From: Gammaproteobacteria bacterium
GTDB taxonomy: Bacteria; Pseudomonadota; Gammaproteobacteria; Pseudomonadales; Azotimanducaceae_A
Length of the DNA stretch: 5,501 nt
Direction: 5' to 3'
Assembly (NCBI GenBank): GCA_028819775.1
Contig: JAPPKV010000472.1
Coordinates: 1-5,501, forward strand
The notes under the pieces were generated by a model. That model saw nothing but the letters and a program-made list of their open reading frames with translations. It made no database searches and was not told the DNA's origin. Position 1 is the first letter of the stretch; every line of letters starts with the position of its first letter. Positions 5,233-5,501 of this stretch are shown here, in pieces. A program made the position numbers and the translations under genes.

Positions 5233-5501
5233 GATAGCAGATGGCGGCCTGCTCAGTCCGCGGATTGCTCGTTCACCGAGCCGCCGGTCAATCGCCTGCC
5301 TGTTCCCGTGTTGTGGATGACCGGTGCGTCGGCGGCGGCGTTCCGCGGGCGGGCGTGCTCGCGTCCCGCTTCGGATCGCGCCGGGCCGCCGGCGATTTCG
5401 TAGCGTCGGGATAGCGCTGGCGGCGCCTCGGGCGCCGCGGGCGCCGCGGTTTGCGCTTTCGGGATCGGGAGGTGTAGCGTTGCGGTGCGATGCGTACCGC
5501 T
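5233..5501. other. Right-edge stretch with no recognisable gene
   Basis: About 270 bp of very GC-rich DNA upstream of hicA. Two minus-strand frames are open to the right edge: one ends at TGA 5253-5255 (Ala/Pro-rich, about 82 codons), the other at TGA 5288-5290 (Arg/Pro-rich, about 70 codons). Neither resembles a family I know, and open frames of this size are expected by chance at this GC content. Either could be the tail of a gene outside the window. Confidence 0.4.
5422..5448. repeat. Three tandem 9-bp GGCGCC repeats
   Basis: GGCGCCTCG is followed directly by two copies of GGCGCCGCG. Each unit contains the 6-bp palindrome GGCGCC. It may be low-complexity coding sequence for Ala/Pro or Arg/Gly repeats, or an intergenic microsatellite; nothing in the context decides. 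Confidence 0.4.

Noticed and set aside
5467..5501. Possible plus-strand gene start (GGGAGG followed by TTG 5480 or ATG 5490)
   Set aside because: Only a few codons remain before the edge and the spacing to the ATG is long; nothing can be supported.
1..5501. CRISPR arrays, tRNA or rRNA genes, insertion sequences
   Set aside because: No regularly spaced repeats, no tRNA-like folds or rRNA segments, and no transposase or terminal inverted repeats were seen on either strand.

Overview
This is a high-GC bacterial window in which every supported gene lies on the minus strand, so transcription runs from the right edge to the left. The genes are packed tightly, with stop/start overlaps such as ATGA, TAATG, TAGTG and GTGA. 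Nothing in it fixes the taxon beyond a GC-rich bacterium. Two gene blocks are separated by about 205 bp of regulatory-looking DNA.

Right block (about 4150-5234): a hicA-hicB type II toxin-antitoxin pair, followed 14 nt later by a VOC/glyoxalase-fold gene with a good ribosome binding site. The toxin frame breaks in a G4 run; one extra G would restore a normal 59-residue HicA whose stop overlaps the hicB start by 4 nt. An extended -10 element overlapping a 6+6 bp palindrome lies just ahead of the toxin GTG, as expected for an autoregulated TA operon. The last 270 bp at the right edge hold no recognisable gene.

Left block (1-3944): a translationally coupled operon with the content of an anti-phage defence island of the DUF499 / PLD-helicase kind (related to DISARM/ARMADA-type clusters). 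In order it holds a DUF499 P-loop ATPase, a small alpha-helical protein (DUF7680-like from memory), a 233-residue unknown, a 194-residue unknown, and an ORF that begins as a metallo-beta-lactamase-fold protein and continues as the middle of a phospholipase D/SNF2 helicase, running off the left edge. A candidate promoter with alternating ACACCG/CGGTGT hexamers sits about 100-130 bp upstream of the DUF499 start.

The block is visibly damaged. DUF499 lacks its whole centre and is out of frame at the junction. The metallo-beta-lactamase is cut just before its HxHxDH metal site and fused in frame to a headless PLD-helicase. The small helical gene has lost one base in a C run. The best reading is a decayed, internally deleted defence island. 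The alternative is an assembly with homopolymer errors and collapsed segments; the sequence alone cannot separate these. The three coupled genes between DUF499 and the helicase are the least characterised part.
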